From assembly GCA_035645145.1 (NCBI GenBank), contig DASQNC010000002.1, positions 124,001-188,000 of the forward strand: a DNA stretch of 64,000 nt, given 5' to 3'. The translations under genes were made by a program, and so were the position numbers. Each line of letters opens with the position of its first letter. The first letter of the stretch is position 1. The notes beneath the pieces are model-generated. The model saw nothing but the letters and a program-made list of their open reading frames with translations, was not told the DNA's origin and made no database searches. Of this stretch, positions 28,032-36,512 are shown piece after piece. The DNA comes from Azospirillaceae bacterium (GTDB lineage: Bacteria; Pseudomonadota; Alphaproteobacteria; Azospirillales; Azospirillaceae).

Positions 28032-28229
28032 TCAGCCCGCCTGGGTCAGGACGGCCAGGACGAAGCAGGCGATGGCGATGCCCTGCAGGATGACGCGCGC
28101 CCGCATCATCTTGTTCGAGTATTTCCGGGCGAATTCGCCGCCCCGGACCATTGCGAACAGGCCGATCCCGAGCGAGGCGAGCACGGCCACCATCGCCAGG
28201 ATCATCAGGAGTGTGAAGAAGCTGCTCAT
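28032..28229 (-). CDS. Twin transmembrane small protein (HIG1-like)
   Basis: A 65-residue inner-membrane protein with two helices (about 4-27 and 45-63) separated by a basic loop (EFARKYSNKMMRARV). This layout and the gene position beside PduO and etfB match a small alphaproteobacterial family distantly like HIG1 factors of respiratory chain complexes. Its exact role is not known. Confidence 0.85.
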   Translation of the reverse strand: MSSFFTLLMILAMVAVLASLGIGLFAMVRGGEFARKYSNKMMRARVILQGIAIACFVLAVLTQAG

Positions 28230-28348
28230 TGTTCGAATATGGGGCGGGTCGTCCGGTGCGCCAGGGGTGCGCCGTCCTGACATGCGCCGCCCGGGCGGCC
28301 ATATGGTGGGACCGTAAGTCCAAGGCCGCAAGCACAAGGGAGCCGTCC

Positions 28349-29830
28349 GTGACCCTTCCAACCTCGTCCGTTCCGAAGGCCACGCGGCCCGCCGGGATCG
28401 ACCGGCGCAGGCTGCTGAAGGCCGGGGTTGCCGGTGCCGCGGCCGTGCCCTTCGCCTCACGTCTGGCCGGTGCGGCATCGGGGCCGGCCGGCCCGGTGGT
28501 GCCGTTCCCGGACGGATTCCTGTGGGGGGCCTCGACCTCCGCCTACCAGATCGAAGGCGCGCACGACGTCGACGGTCGCACCCCGTCCATCTGGGACACG
28601 TTCTCGCGCACGCCCGGCAAGGTCGAGGACGGGCACACCGGCGATATCGCCGCCGACCATTACCGCCGCTATCCCGAGGATGTGGCGCTGATGGCCAATG
28701 CCGGCCTGAAGGCATACCGGCTGTCCACGTCCTGGCCGCGGATCCTGCCCCAGGGCACCGGTGCGGTGAACGCCGCGGGGCTCGACTTCTACGATCGCCT
28801 GGTGGATGCGCTGCTGGCGGCGGGCATCCAGCCCTGGGTATGCCTGTACCATTGGGATCTGCCGCAGGCCCTGCAGGACCGGGGCGGCTGGCTGAACCGC
28901 GACATCGCCGACTGGTTCGTCGAATACGCCTTGGTGGTGTCCGGCCGCCTGGGCGACCGGGTCCGGCACTGGGTCATGCTGAACGAGCCGGGCGTGGTTT
29001 CGCTGATCGGCCATGGTGCCGGCGGACATGCACCGGACATCCGCGGGCGGGACAGCTATTTCGCGTCGGCCCACCACCAGAACCTGGCCCAGGGAAGGGC
29101 GCTGCACGCGATGCGGTCGGCCGGCGGCGGCCGTTGGGAATTGGGCACCGTCCTGTCGGTTCAGCCCGCCCGGCCGGTGACGCCGACGGAACCCGACATC
29201 CGCGCCGCATTGGTATGGGACGCCCTTTGGAACCGGGCGTTCCTCGACCCGCTGTTCAAGGGCGCCTATCCCGAAGCGGTCCGGGACGGGTTCGCACCGC
29301 TGGTGCGGGACGGCGACATGGACGCGATCCGCTTCCCCGTGGATTTCCTCGGCCTGAACTACTACAGCCGCATGCACATGCGGGCCGATCCCGGGGGGCT
29401 GTTCGGCACCGCCCACGGCCCCGCGCCCCAGGGGACGCCCTACACCGGGATGCCCTGGCCCGTGGAGCCGGACGGCCTGTTCGAGCAGTTGATGGATTTC
29501 CGCGACCGCTACGGCAATCCGCCCGTCTACGTCACCGAAAACGGTGCCGCCTATCCCGACCCCTTGGGACCGGACGGCAGGATCGAGGACGGCGACCGGA
29601 TCGGCTTTCTGCGCGACCATCTGTTGTGGGCGCGGCGTGCGATCGACCAAGGGTGCGACCTGCGCGGCTACTTCGTATGGACCCTGCTCGACAATTTCGA
29701 ATGGGCATTCGGCTACACCAAGAACTTCGGTTTGGTGCGGGTGGAGCTTGGCACGCTCCGCCGCGTGCCGAAGGCCAGCTATCATTGGTACGCCGAGGTC
29801 GTCCGCGCCAACGCCGTTCCGGCGGCGTGA
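28349..29830 (+). CDS. GH1 family beta-glucosidase with twin-arginine signal
   Basis: A 493-residue glycoside hydrolase of family 1. The acid/base Glu213 lies in LNEPG and the nucleophile Glu397 in VTENG; HWDLPQAL and the WTLLDNFEW end motif are typical. The first ~45 residues form a Tat signal (DRRRLLKAGVAGAAAVPFA), unusual because most GH1 enzymes are cytoplasmic. The likely start is GTG 28349 after AAGGGAG. The usual Trp after NEP is Gly here. It probably acts on beta-glucosides in the periplasm; substrates are unknown. Confidence 0.9.
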   Translation: MTLPTSSVPKATRPAGIDRRRLLKAGVAGAAAVPFASRLAGAASGPAGPVVPFPDGFLWGASTSAYQIEGAHDVDGRTPSIWDTFSRTPGKVEDGHTGDIAADHYRRYPEDVALMANAGLKAYRLSTSWPRILPQGTGAVNAAGLDFYDRLVDALLAAGIQPWVCLYHWDLPQALQDRGGWLNRDIADWFVEYALVVSGRLGDRVRHWVMLNEPGVVSLIGHGAGGHAPDIRGRDSYFASAHHQNLAQGRALHAMRSAGGGRWELGTVLSVQPARPVTPTEPDIRAALVWDALWNRAFLDPLFKGAYPEAVRDGFAPLVRDGDMDAIRFPVDFLGLNYYSRMHMRADPGGLFGTAHGPAPQGTPYTGMPWPVEPDGLFEQLMDFRDRYGNPPVYVTENGAAYPDPLGPDGRIEDGDRIGFLRDHLLWARRAIDQGCDLRGYFVWTLLDNFEWAFGYTKNFGLVRVELGTLRRVPKASYHWYAEVVRANAVPAA

Positions 29831-29835
29831 CGGGC

Positions 29836-30264
29836 ATGAGCCAGGACGCCCTGCGCCCTCAATTCGCGGTCCAGCGGCCGAAGGGAACGTCGTGGAAGAC
29901 GCTGCACATCGGGCCCGACCGGACCGAGGCCGAACGCTATTTCGATGCGGCGAAGGCGCATCTGCGGCTCGTCCGCCTGATCCAGGTCGATTTGGAAGCC
30001 CTGGACGACCGTGGCGAGCAGTACAAATGGTCCCTTCTGGATCTGCACGACAGCCGCGGCAAACCACTCCCCGGTGCACGGACCCACCCGCAGGGCCGGC
30101 CCGTGCGCCAGGGGGCCATGCACCGGGGGGACGTCGGGCGCCGCATCCCATCCCGGCCCACCCGGCGGGCCGAGCGGATCGCCGCACCCCTGCGGCTTTA
30201 CCTGGTGGTGCTCGGGCTGGGGGTGCTCGGCGGGGCTGTCCTGTACGTTATGGTGCGAACCTAA
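29836..30264 (+). CDS. Hypothetical tail-anchored membrane protein
   Basis: A 142-residue protein. The N-terminal part (1-75) is charged and appears helical (TEAERYFDAAKAHLRLVRLIQVDLEAL), the middle is basic and Pro-rich, and a single helix (about 118-138) ends the chain with VMVRT, giving an N-in, C-anchored topology. I recognise no family. It starts 5 bases after the GH1 stop and is probably cotranscribed with it. The start ATG is the first after the GH1 stop. Confidence 0.6.
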   Translation: MSQDALRPQFAVQRPKGTSWKTLHIGPDRTEAERYFDAAKAHLRLVRLIQVDLEALDDRGEQYKWSLLDLHDSRGKPLPGARTHPQGRPVRQGAMHRGDVGRRIPSRPTRRAERIAAPLRLYLVVLGLGVLGGAVLYVMVRT

Positions 30265-30473
30265 CGGTACCACGGAGCTTGACAGCCGGAGTGGCCCGGC
30301 CTCTCATGCATTCATGCGGACGCATCTGCACATCGGACGGCGAATTAGGATCCCGGCCCTCGGTTGAGGGCCGGGTCAACGGGTGTCATTCCCCCGCCCC
30401 GATCCCGGTGTCCCATTCCTGGCCGGGCCGGCGCGATCCATTTCCCTCCGCAGTTCATCCGCAGGTTCCAACC

Positions 30474-30791
30474 ATGACCGTTCCCTTCGCCGGCGCCCCC
30501 GGCGTCCAATCCTTTGAGTCCCCGTCCGTCCTGCCGACGGCCTGCTTTGCCGTCCATGCCAGGGCCACGCCGGGTACCCTGCCGCGTATCCTGGAAATCT
30601 TCGCCAAGCGCGGCTGGATCCCGTCCAGTGTCGAGGCGCGCCTGGTGTCCGGCGGCGAGGAACTTGCCGCCGACATCCAGATGCCGGGTCTGGACCAGGA
30701 TACGGCGTTGCTGGTGGCGGCCAACCTGCGGGCCATTGTGGATGTGCAATCCGTTCTGACGACGCAGCGAATCCGCTCCCGCGAGGGGTGA
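30474..30791 (+). CDS. Small single-ACT-domain protein (IlvH-like fold)
   Basis: A 105-residue protein consisting of one ACT-like beta-alpha-beta module. The stretch ARATPGTLPRILEIFAKRGW (residues ~30-50) is the classic ACT loop and helix, as in the regulatory subunit of acetolactate synthase, and VEARL plus ADIQMPGLD complete the sheet. Such orphans often bind amino acids. There is no second ACT or enzyme domain. It is followed by the Nudix gene after 3 bases, so the two share a transcript. Confidence 0.75.
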   Translation: MTVPFAGAPGVQSFESPSVLPTACFAVHARATPGTLPRILEIFAKRGWIPSSVEARLVSGGEELAADIQMPGLDQDTALLVAANLRAIVDVQSVLTTQRIRSREG

Positions 30792-30794
30792 GGC

Positions 30795-31646
30795 ATGGCG
30801 TTCCTGGACCATATCAGGGCCTGCAATCGGCACGATCTTTCCGACTTCCGTCCCTTCCTGGCCGGCCGCCGGCGGGTGGGTTGGGTCCGCCACACGGCCG
30901 CGGCCGCACTCACGGGGGATCCACACCTGAGGGTGACCGGCGAGGCGGTGGTCCTGGCGCCCGCCCGCGAGGATTTCGACGGGCGCACCGCCGCCATGGC
31001 GGCGGTCGTGGACCGGTTGGCCGCGGCCGGCGTGGTGCCCAAGCTGCGGGGCGAGCACTATCCCGTCCTGGTCCGCTGGGGCGATGACCCGTTGTTCCAG
31101 ATCGACCGGGCCGCCGTGCCGTTCTTCGGGGTGCACAGCTACGGTGTCCACGTGAACGGCCTGGTCCGCCGGCCGGACGGGCTGCACCTCTGGGTGGGGC
31201 GGCGGGCGAAGGACAAGGCCGTGGCGCCGGGCAAGCTGGACAATCTGGTGGCCGGGGGGCAGCCCTTCGGTCTGAGCCTGTCCGAGAACCTGCGCAAGGA
31301 GGCGGCGGAGGAGGCGGACCTGCCGGCGGACATCGCCGACCGGGCACGGCCGGTGGGAGTGGTCACCTACACCATGGAGACGCCGGAGGGGCTGAAGCCG
31401 GACACCCTTTTCGTCTACGACTTGGAACTGCCGGACGGCCTGATGCCGCGGAACACGGACGGCGAGGTCGAGACGTTCGAACTGTGGCCTGTGGACAAGG
31501 TGGCGGCGCGGGTGCGCGACACCGACGACTTCAAGTTCAACGTCAATCTGGTGGTGATCGACTTCCTCGTGCGCCACGGCATCCTCACGCCCGAGGATCC
31601 GGACTACCTGTCCATCTGCGCGGGCCTGCGCAGCCCGCCTCCCTGA
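30795..31646 (+). CDS. Nudix hydrolase with DUF4743 domain
   Basis: A 283-residue protein with an N-terminal DUF4743 domain (about 1-115, like the front half of eukaryotic thiamine pyrophosphokinase-associated Tnr3) and a Nudix domain (about 116-275). The Nudix box is AGGQPFGLSLSENL...KEAAEEA, with the REUXEE-equivalent KEAAEE at 168-173. Family members hydrolyse damaged forms of thiamin diphosphate or similar diphosphates. The substrate here is inferred from family, not shown. Confidence 0.88.
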   Translation: MAFLDHIRACNRHDLSDFRPFLAGRRRVGWVRHTAAAALTGDPHLRVTGEAVVLAPAREDFDGRTAAMAAVVDRLAAAGVVPKLRGEHYPVLVRWGDDPLFQIDRAAVPFFGVHSYGVHVNGLVRRPDGLHLWVGRRAKDKAVAPGKLDNLVAGGQPFGLSLSENLRKEAAEEADLPADIADRARPVGVVTYTMETPEGLKPDTLFVYDLELPDGLMPRNTDGEVETFELWPVDKVAARVRDTDDFKFNVNLVVIDFLVRHGILTPEDPDYLSICAGLRSPPP

Positions 31647-31693
31647 CGGTCCGGCCAGTCGGTCGCGGGCCGGGCGGGGCGCTGTCCCGCGCC

Positions 31694-32236
31694 TCAGGCC
31701 GCCGGCACGGTTGCGGCACGCCGTGCACGGTGGTCGCGCAGCAGGTTCATCGCGTTGAACAGCGTCCCGAACATGTCGGACAGCATACCGGGCACGGACC
31801 CCACCAGCACATTGTTGCCGAACCAAAAGGGCAGGGTCAGCCCGACCAGCACGCGGAACCGCATCGTGTCGGTCTGGTAGCGGCCGATGCTGAGCAGCGT
31901 CATGGCGACGGCGGCGAAGACCGATGGCCAGCCGTTCCATGTGTAGACGGTTCCTGCGGCGATCAGCGGCAGCGTCAGCAGGTAGACGCGCCGGAACCCC
32001 GGCCGGGTGCCCAACGGAATGGCGGCCAGTGCCTGAAGCCCTGCCAGGATATTCATCAGCGCGGCCGTCATCGCGCCGCCGATCAGGACGTAGTGCCCGG
32101 TGAAAGCCGCCGCCACGGCGACCTGTGCCAGCAGCATCCCGTTCCGGCTGCGGTAGAGCGGCCAAGTGGCCCCCAGCACGGCCCCCAGCAGGCCCAGGAT
32201 GTTGGCGGCGGGGGCTTCAAGGAAGGCTTCGATCAT
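31694..32236 (-). CDS. YgjV-family inner-membrane protein
   Basis: A 180-residue protein with about five helices (NILGLLGAVLGATWPLY, AQVAVAAAFTGHYVLIGG, TLPLIAAGTVY and so on), matching the YgjV family of unknown function. An upstream ATG at 32299 is possible, but the first 21 codons from it do not look like protein; neither start has a convincing ribosome-binding site. It is convergent with the Nudix gene and in line with gluQRS. Confidence 0.75.
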   Translation of the reverse strand: MIEAFLEAPAANILGLLGAVLGATWPLYRSRNGMLLAQVAVAAAFTGHYVLIGGAMTAALMNILAGLQALAAIPLGTRPGFRRVYLLTLPLIAAGTVYTWNGWPSVFAAVAMTLLSIGRYQTDTMRFRVLVGLTLPFWFGNNVLVGSVPGMLSDMFGTLFNAMNLLRDHRARRAATVPAA

Positions 32237-32371
32237 CGTGGGGCACCCGGGGGAATTGGCTCCATCCAACAAGCAGATGGAGCACGACCGCCGATCCATG
32301 GGATCGAGCCGTGCTCCGGCGGGTATAGCCGGTGGGCGCCGCGACGCACCAGCGGTGGTGCGGCAACGGTC

Positions 32372-33217
32372 CTATGCCGGGTCGGGATGGCCGGCCAGCG
32401 CCCGCACCGCCGCGGCCGAAAGCCCCTCGGCCCGGAGCGCGCGAATCGCCTTCGCGCCGTCGCGCTTGGACAGCCGCTCGCCCCGCTCGTTGGTCAGGAG
32501 CCCATGATGGCGGTAGGTGGGCGTGGGCAGGTCCAGGAGCGCCTGCAAATGCCGGTGCACATGGGTGGCCGTGAACAGGTCCTCGCCACGCACCACCAGG
32601 GTGACCCCCTGCCGGGCGTCGTCCACGGTGACGCACAGGTGATAGCTGGCGGGCACGTCCCGGCGCGCCAGAACCACGTCGCCCAGCGCCCCGGCATCGG
32701 CGCGGACGATGCCGAACCGTTCGTCCCGCCAGTCCAGCGGACCGGTCAGCGAGGCGGCGCGGGCGGAGTCCAGCCGCCAGGCGTGCGGCGCCCCCGCGGC
32801 AATCCGCCGGGCCGACTCGTCCGCATCCAGGCCGCGGCATGTGCCGGGGTAGAGCGGTCCTTCCGCCCCATGGGGCGCATGGCCGGCGCGCGCGACCTCC
32901 GCCTGGATTTCCTTGCGCGAGCAGAAGCAGGGATAGACCGCGCCCATGGCCCTCAGCCGGTCCAGGGCGGCGCGGTAGTCGTCCATGTGTTCGGACTGGC
33001 GGCGCACCGGCCCGTCCCAATCCACGCCCAGCCAGGCCAGATCCTCGAGGATCGCCGTTTCGAAATCCGGGCGGCAGCGGCTGGGGTCGATATCCTCGAT
33101 CCGCAGCAGGAAGCGTCCGCCCGCCGCGCGCGCGGCGCGCCACGCGGCCAGTGCCGAATGGGCGTGGCCCAGGTGCAGATGGCCGGTCGGGCTGGGGGCG
33201 AAACGGCTTGTCGTCAT
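32372..33217 (-). CDS. gluQ: Glutamyl-Q tRNA(Asp) synthetase
   Basis: A 281-residue paralogue of the GluRS catalytic domain that attaches glutamate to the queuosine base of tRNA(Asp). HIGH is HLGH (15-18), KMSKS is the RLSKRD variant, and the Zn-binding CFCSRKE...YPGTC cluster is present. The anticodon-binding domain is absent, which is the family feature. The start at 33217 is chosen because the Rossmann strand RFAPSPTG begins at once. Confidence 0.93.
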   Translation of the reverse strand: MTTSRFAPSPTGHLHLGHAHSALAAWRAARAAGGRFLLRIEDIDPSRCRPDFETAILEDLAWLGVDWDGPVRRQSEHMDDYRAALDRLRAMGAVYPCFCSRKEIQAEVARAGHAPHGAEGPLYPGTCRGLDADESARRIAAGAPHAWRLDSARAASLTGPLDWRDERFGIVRADAGALGDVVLARRDVPASYHLCVTVDDARQGVTLVVRGEDLFTATHVHRHLQALLDLPTPTYRHHGLLTNERGERLSKRDGAKAIRALRAEGLSAAAVRALAGHPDPA

Positions 33218-33303
33218 GGCGGTGCCAAGGTGGCGGCCCGCGCGTTTCGTCGCAAGCCGCCGTCCCCCTCCCGCCTTCGCCCGGGCTGCGCCCGGAACGG
33301 TGG

Positions 33304-33495
33304 TCAGTCGCCGTATTCGGCGTAGTCGGTGTAGGGGTTGTCCGGGATCCGGGTCACCGGAATGCGCTCGCCCCGCAGGACGGCCTGGAGGCGCCGCGAC
33401 AGTTCGCGGTCGAACGCGTCCTCGCGCGCACGACGGATCTTTTCCTCGTGCTGCCAGCGCCAGACGGTGAAGTCGATGATCTTGCACTTGGTCAT
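33304..33495 (-). CDS. Small hypothetical protein
   Basis: A 63-residue charged protein (TVWRWQHEEKIRRAREDAF) with a long predicted helix and an acidic Pro/Tyr tail. No family is recognised. ATG 33495; it lies 86 bases upstream of gluQ on the same strand, so it may share its promoter. Supported by codon pattern and lack of competing frames. Confidence 0.6.
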   Translation of the reverse strand: MTKCKIIDFTVWRWQHEEKIRRAREDAFDRELSRRLQAVLRGERIPVTRIPDNPYTDYAEYGD

Positions 33496-33603
33496 GGGTC
33501 GGCCCGCCTTAGCCCCGTCGGGGTATGTCCGTTGCGACCCGACTGTGTGGCGGACATGGTTAACACCGACCTAATGGCGGAGGAAAACGGCTATTGACCG
33601 GCG

Positions 33604-34293
33604 ATGGCCCCGGACGCGACAACTGCGCCCATGAGCATATCCATCCGACTGGACGGGCCCCGGCTGGAGCCCAAGGGCGGCACTCCGGACCGTCTGATCG
33701 TCCTCCTCCATGGACTCGGTGCCGACGGCGACGATTTGATCGGCCTCGCCCCGCACTGGCAATCCGTCTTGCCGACCGCGGCCTTCATCGCGCCGAACGC
33801 ACCGTTCCCCTGCGATATGGCGCCCTACGGCTATCAGTGGTTCAGCCTGCAGGACCGCACCCCGGCGCGCATCCTGGCCGGCGTGCAGGCCGCTGCACCC
33901 ATGCTCGACGCGTTTCTGGACGAGCTGCTGGAGAGCTACCGGCTGGGGCCCGAGCGTCTGGCATTGGTCGGGTTCTCGCAGGGCACCATGATGGCGATGC
34001 ATGTCGCCATGCGGCGGGACAAGCCGGTCGCCGGTGTCGTCGGCTTTTCCGGGGCGCTGGTCGGTGCGGAACTCCTGGCGGAGGACATCCGTTCACGCCC
34101 GCCGGTGCTGCTGGTCCATGGCGATGCCGACCAGATCGTGCCGGTCCAGGCGTCGCGGTTGGCGCTGGGCGCACTCGAGGCTGCCGGGATCAAGGCCCGG
34201 CTGGTGGTTCGGCCGGGATTGCCGCATTCCATCGACGGCGTCGGCTTGACGGAAGGGGCCGCGTTCCTGCGCGAAGCGTTCGGAGCGGGGTGA
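33604..34293 (+). CDS. Alpha/beta hydrolase (phospholipase/carboxylesterase family)
   Basis: A 229-residue cytoplasmic esterase of the PF02230 type. The nucleophile elbow is GFSQG (Ser125), the acid is Asp176 in HGDADQIVP, and His208 completes the triad (PHSIDGVG). The oxyanion segment LLHGLGADGDD is typical. It hydrolyses short-chain esters or lysophospholipids; real substrates are unknown. The start at 33604 or at 33631 (Met10) is uncertain. It is divergent from the 63-residue gene. Confidence 0.92.
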   Translation: MAPDATTAPMSISIRLDGPRLEPKGGTPDRLIVLLHGLGADGDDLIGLAPHWQSVLPTAAFIAPNAPFPCDMAPYGYQWFSLQDRTPARILAGVQAAAPMLDAFLDELLESYRLGPERLALVGFSQGTMMAMHVAMRRDKPVAGVVGFSGALVGAELLAEDIRSRPPVLLVHGDADQIVPVQASRLALGALEAAGIKARLVVRPGLPHSIDGVGLTEGAAFLREAFGAG

Positions 34294-34443
34294 GAGTCGG
34301 CCGAGCCGCCCTGAAACCGGGGCTAACCGGCCGAATTCTCCAAATATTGTGGAGCAAAGTCGTTTCGAGTATGTAGATAGGTAGGTAGGACCGGTCAATT
34401 CCGGTTGACCGGCCCGGCGGCGAAGCAGGTCAGGGAGGGTGCA

Positions 34444-35004
34444 ATGGCACCACCCGATCACTGTCCGGCCCTTGTACTCAATGCGGATTTCCGCCCATTG
34501 AGCTACTTTCCCTTGTCCCTTTGGCCGTGGCAGGAAGCCGTCAAGGCCGTCTTCCTGGACCGGGTCAACATCATCGCCCAATACGACCGCGTGGTCCGGT
34601 CCCCCAACTTCGAGATGCGGCTGCCCAGCGTCATCTCGCTGAAGGACTATGTGCAGACCGCGCGACGGCCGGCGTTCACACGGTTCAACGTTTTCCTGCG
34701 CGACCGCTTCACCTGCCAGTACTGCGGGCAACAGTATCCGACGCAGGAACTGACCTTCGATCACGTCATGCCGCGGTCCAGGGGCGGCAAAACCACGTGG
34801 GAGAACGTCGTCACAGCCTGCTCGGCGTGCAATCTGCGCAAGGGCAACCAACTGCCATCGCAATGCGCGATGTTCCCGCTGAAGCGGCCCTACCAGCCCT
34901 CCTCGCTCCAGTTGCAGGAGAACGGCCGGGCGTTCCCGCCCAACTTCCTGCACAAAAGCTGGCGCGACTTCCTCTACTGGGACACCGAACTGGACCCGTT
35001 CTGA
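34444..35004 (+). CDS. HNH endonuclease-family protein
   Basis: A 186-residue protein with a zinc-binding HNH domain at 80-135: Cys91-x-x-Cys94, Asp106-His107, Asn121, and Cys126-x-x-Cys129. The N-terminal VLNADFRPLSY and C-terminal WRDFLYWDTELDPF are conserved in a housekeeping group of alphaproteobacterial HNH proteins of unknown role. The start at 34444 has GGGAGG upstream. It is not linked to a restriction gene here. Its 3' end overlaps the 3' end of the convergent gene by 31 bases. Confidence 0.85.
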   Translation: MAPPDHCPALVLNADFRPLSYFPLSLWPWQEAVKAVFLDRVNIIAQYDRVVRSPNFEMRLPSVISLKDYVQTARRPAFTRFNVFLRDRFTCQYCGQQYPTQELTFDHVMPRSRGGKTTWENVVTACSACNLRKGNQLPSQCAMFPLKRPYQPSSLQLQENGRAFPPNFLHKSWRDFLYWDTELDPF

Positions 35005-35330
35005 CCGTCGGCAATGTGGCGGCGGAAGGCGGCGACCACGTCGCGCAGCCATGCGGCGGCCTCGTCACCGTTCGGGAACCACAGGTTCGCCCGGCGGCGC
35101 ACGCGGTCGTGCAGGGCATCCGGGCCCTGCGCCTCCAAGCCGGCCACCGCCGCTTCCACACCGGCCAACCTGGTCGAGGCGGACGGTCCGGTGCCGTAGT
35201 TGGCGGACACCACGGCGTATGGATCGGTGTTGCCGAACTCCGCCTCCGCCGCGAACAGGGCGAGAAGCTGGTCCAGCGCCTCGTCGGGATCGGTCGGGGG
35301 GGGCGGGGGCCTGTGGGCGGGCGTGTCCAT
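34974..35330 (-). CDS. Candidate immunity protein for the RNase A-like toxin
   Basis: A 118-residue acidic protein without signal peptide or membrane segment and with no recognised family. A Pro-rich start (AHRPPPPPTD) precedes a helical domain (DEALDQLLALFAAEAEFGN, then SASTRLAGVEAAVAGL) and an Arg-containing C-terminal helix (AAAWLRDVVAAFRRHI). It begins 8 bases after the stop of the RNase A-fold gene, the position and size expected of a cognate immunity protein. That role is inference from context. Ends overlapping the HNH gene tail-to-tail. Confidence 0.6.
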   Translation of the reverse strand: MDTPAHRPPPPPTDPDEALDQLLALFAAEAEFGNTDPYAVVSANYGTGPSASTRLAGVEAAVAGLEAQGPDALHDRVRRRANLWFPNGDEAAAWLRDVVAAFRRHIADGQNGSSSVSQ

Positions 35331-35338
35331 GGCGGTGC

Positions 35339-35866
35339 TCAGTCGTCGGGGTAGGCCGTCAAAATGAGAAACGGACGGCCGTCGATCTTGCGCAGGACGA
35401 TCGTTGCTTCGATGGCGGGTTTGGGCCGGCCGCCGCGGGGCAGGATGCGGCCCACCACCTCCCGCCCGCGGTATCGCAGGACCAGGGTTCGGTCATCCGG
35501 GGCTGCGCGCCAGCGTTCGATTCGGCGCTGGTTCCCGGTATCGGCCAGTGCCCGGTCGACGACACACTGCGCCGTGGACAGATCCGTGAAGGTCGAGGCG
35601 GCCGCGATTCGGGGTTCGCGCTCCAACCGGGCGTGCAGGTCGGCGTCGGACAGGCCCACATGACGCGCGAGGGTGTGGCCGAGCGGCGGCCGGCCCTCGT
35701 GCGTGCGCAGGTCGTGCGCCGCCGGCCGCTCCGTCGGGCAGGTGCCCGGGACCGGTTGCGGGGTGAACTGGGCCAGCGCCGTGGCCGGCAGGGTGAGTCC
35801 GATGGCCAGCGCAAGGGCCTGGACCAGCCACAGGACCGGGATCAAGGCGGCGAAGCGTGCGCGCAC
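35339..35866 (-). CDS. Secreted RNase A-fold (CdiA-CT type) nuclease domain protein
   Basis: A 175-residue protein: N-terminal signal peptide (about 1-32, ending ATALAQ) and a domain matching the bacterial RNase A-like fold first found at the C-terminus of CdiA toxins. The motif GHTLARHVG (63-71), then STFTDLSTAQ (91-100) and the end TAYP (170-173) fit the family. The expected active set is His69, Arg80, Thr170 and Tyr172, with spacings (11 and 2) that agree with the CdiA-CT active site as I recall it. Unlike CdiA it is a stand-alone exported protein. The start codon is GTG. It lies 28 bases after coq7. Confidence 0.75.
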   Translation of the reverse strand: MRARFAALIPVLWLVQALALAIGLTLPATALAQFTPQPVPGTCPTERPAAHDLRTHEGRPPLGHTLARHVGLSDADLHARLEREPRIAAASTFTDLSTAQCVVDRALADTGNQRRIERWRAAPDDRTLVLRYRGREVVGRILPRGGRPKPAIEATIVLRKIDGRPFLILTAYPDD

Positions 35867-35894
35867 GGCCGGAAACGCGTCCCGAGACGGCGCC

Positions 35895-36512
35895 TCAGAA
35901 CCGTTCGGACAGCCAGATGGCGGCGCGGCTGCCCGCCTTGATGGCTGCCGACAGGAGTTGGTAGGCCGGGGCCAATTCGGCTTCGTGGGCCAAGCCGATG
36001 TCGCGGTGCTCCAGCTCCTCGGCCCGGAACCGCTCGATGGTGTCCTTCAACTCGCCATCCTGCGGGCCGAGGCGTTCCGCCTGGTCGGCGTAGTGCTGGT
36101 CGATGACCTCTTCCACCGCCACGGTGCACGCCATGGCGGCGCGCTCGCCCATGAGCGCGGTGACGGCGCCGAGTGCGAAGCCCGCCAAATGCCAGACGGG
36201 CTGCAGCACGGTCGGGCGGACATGCCGCTTGGCAATGAGGTGCTCGAACGTTTCGAGGTGGACCTGTTCCTGCTCGGCCATGTGGCGCAGCAAGGGGGCC
36301 TTGTCGGACTTGCCGAGCACGGCCAACTGGCCCTCGTAGATGCGCTTGGCGCCATACTCGCCGGCATGGTTCACGCGGATCATCCGCGCCACCTGCTCCT
36401 TGTAGGGGCGGTCGCCGGGCAGGGGGCGCCGCCGGGCGGGAGCCGGATGGGGACGCGGATGGTCCACCGTGGCCGGCGCAGGGCCGGTGGCGGTCACGGG
36501 TTCGGCGGTCAC
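35895..36512 (-). CDS. coq7: Demethoxyubiquinone hydroxylase (Coq7)
   Basis: A 205-residue di-iron monooxygenase hydroxylating 2-polyprenyl-3-methyl-6-methoxybenzoquinol in ubiquinone synthesis; it needs oxygen. Iron ligands are visible: Glu52 (GEYGA), Glu82 and His85 (EQEQVH), Glu134 (VEEV), Glu166 and His169 (EELEH). The N-terminal 35 residues are Pro-rich and unstructured. GTG start at 36512 overlaps the dsbB stop (GTGA) and has GGAG upstream, so it is coupled to dsbB. Confidence 0.93.
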   Translation of the reverse strand: MTAEPVTATGPAPATVDHPRPHPAPARRRPLPGDRPYKEQVARMIRVNHAGEYGAKRIYEGQLAVLGKSDKAPLLRHMAEQEQVHLETFEHLIAKRHVRPTVLQPVWHLAGFALGAVTALMGERAAMACTVAVEEVIDQHYADQAERLGPQDGELKDTIERFRAEELEHRDIGLAHEAELAPAYQLLSAAIKAGSRAAIWLSERF

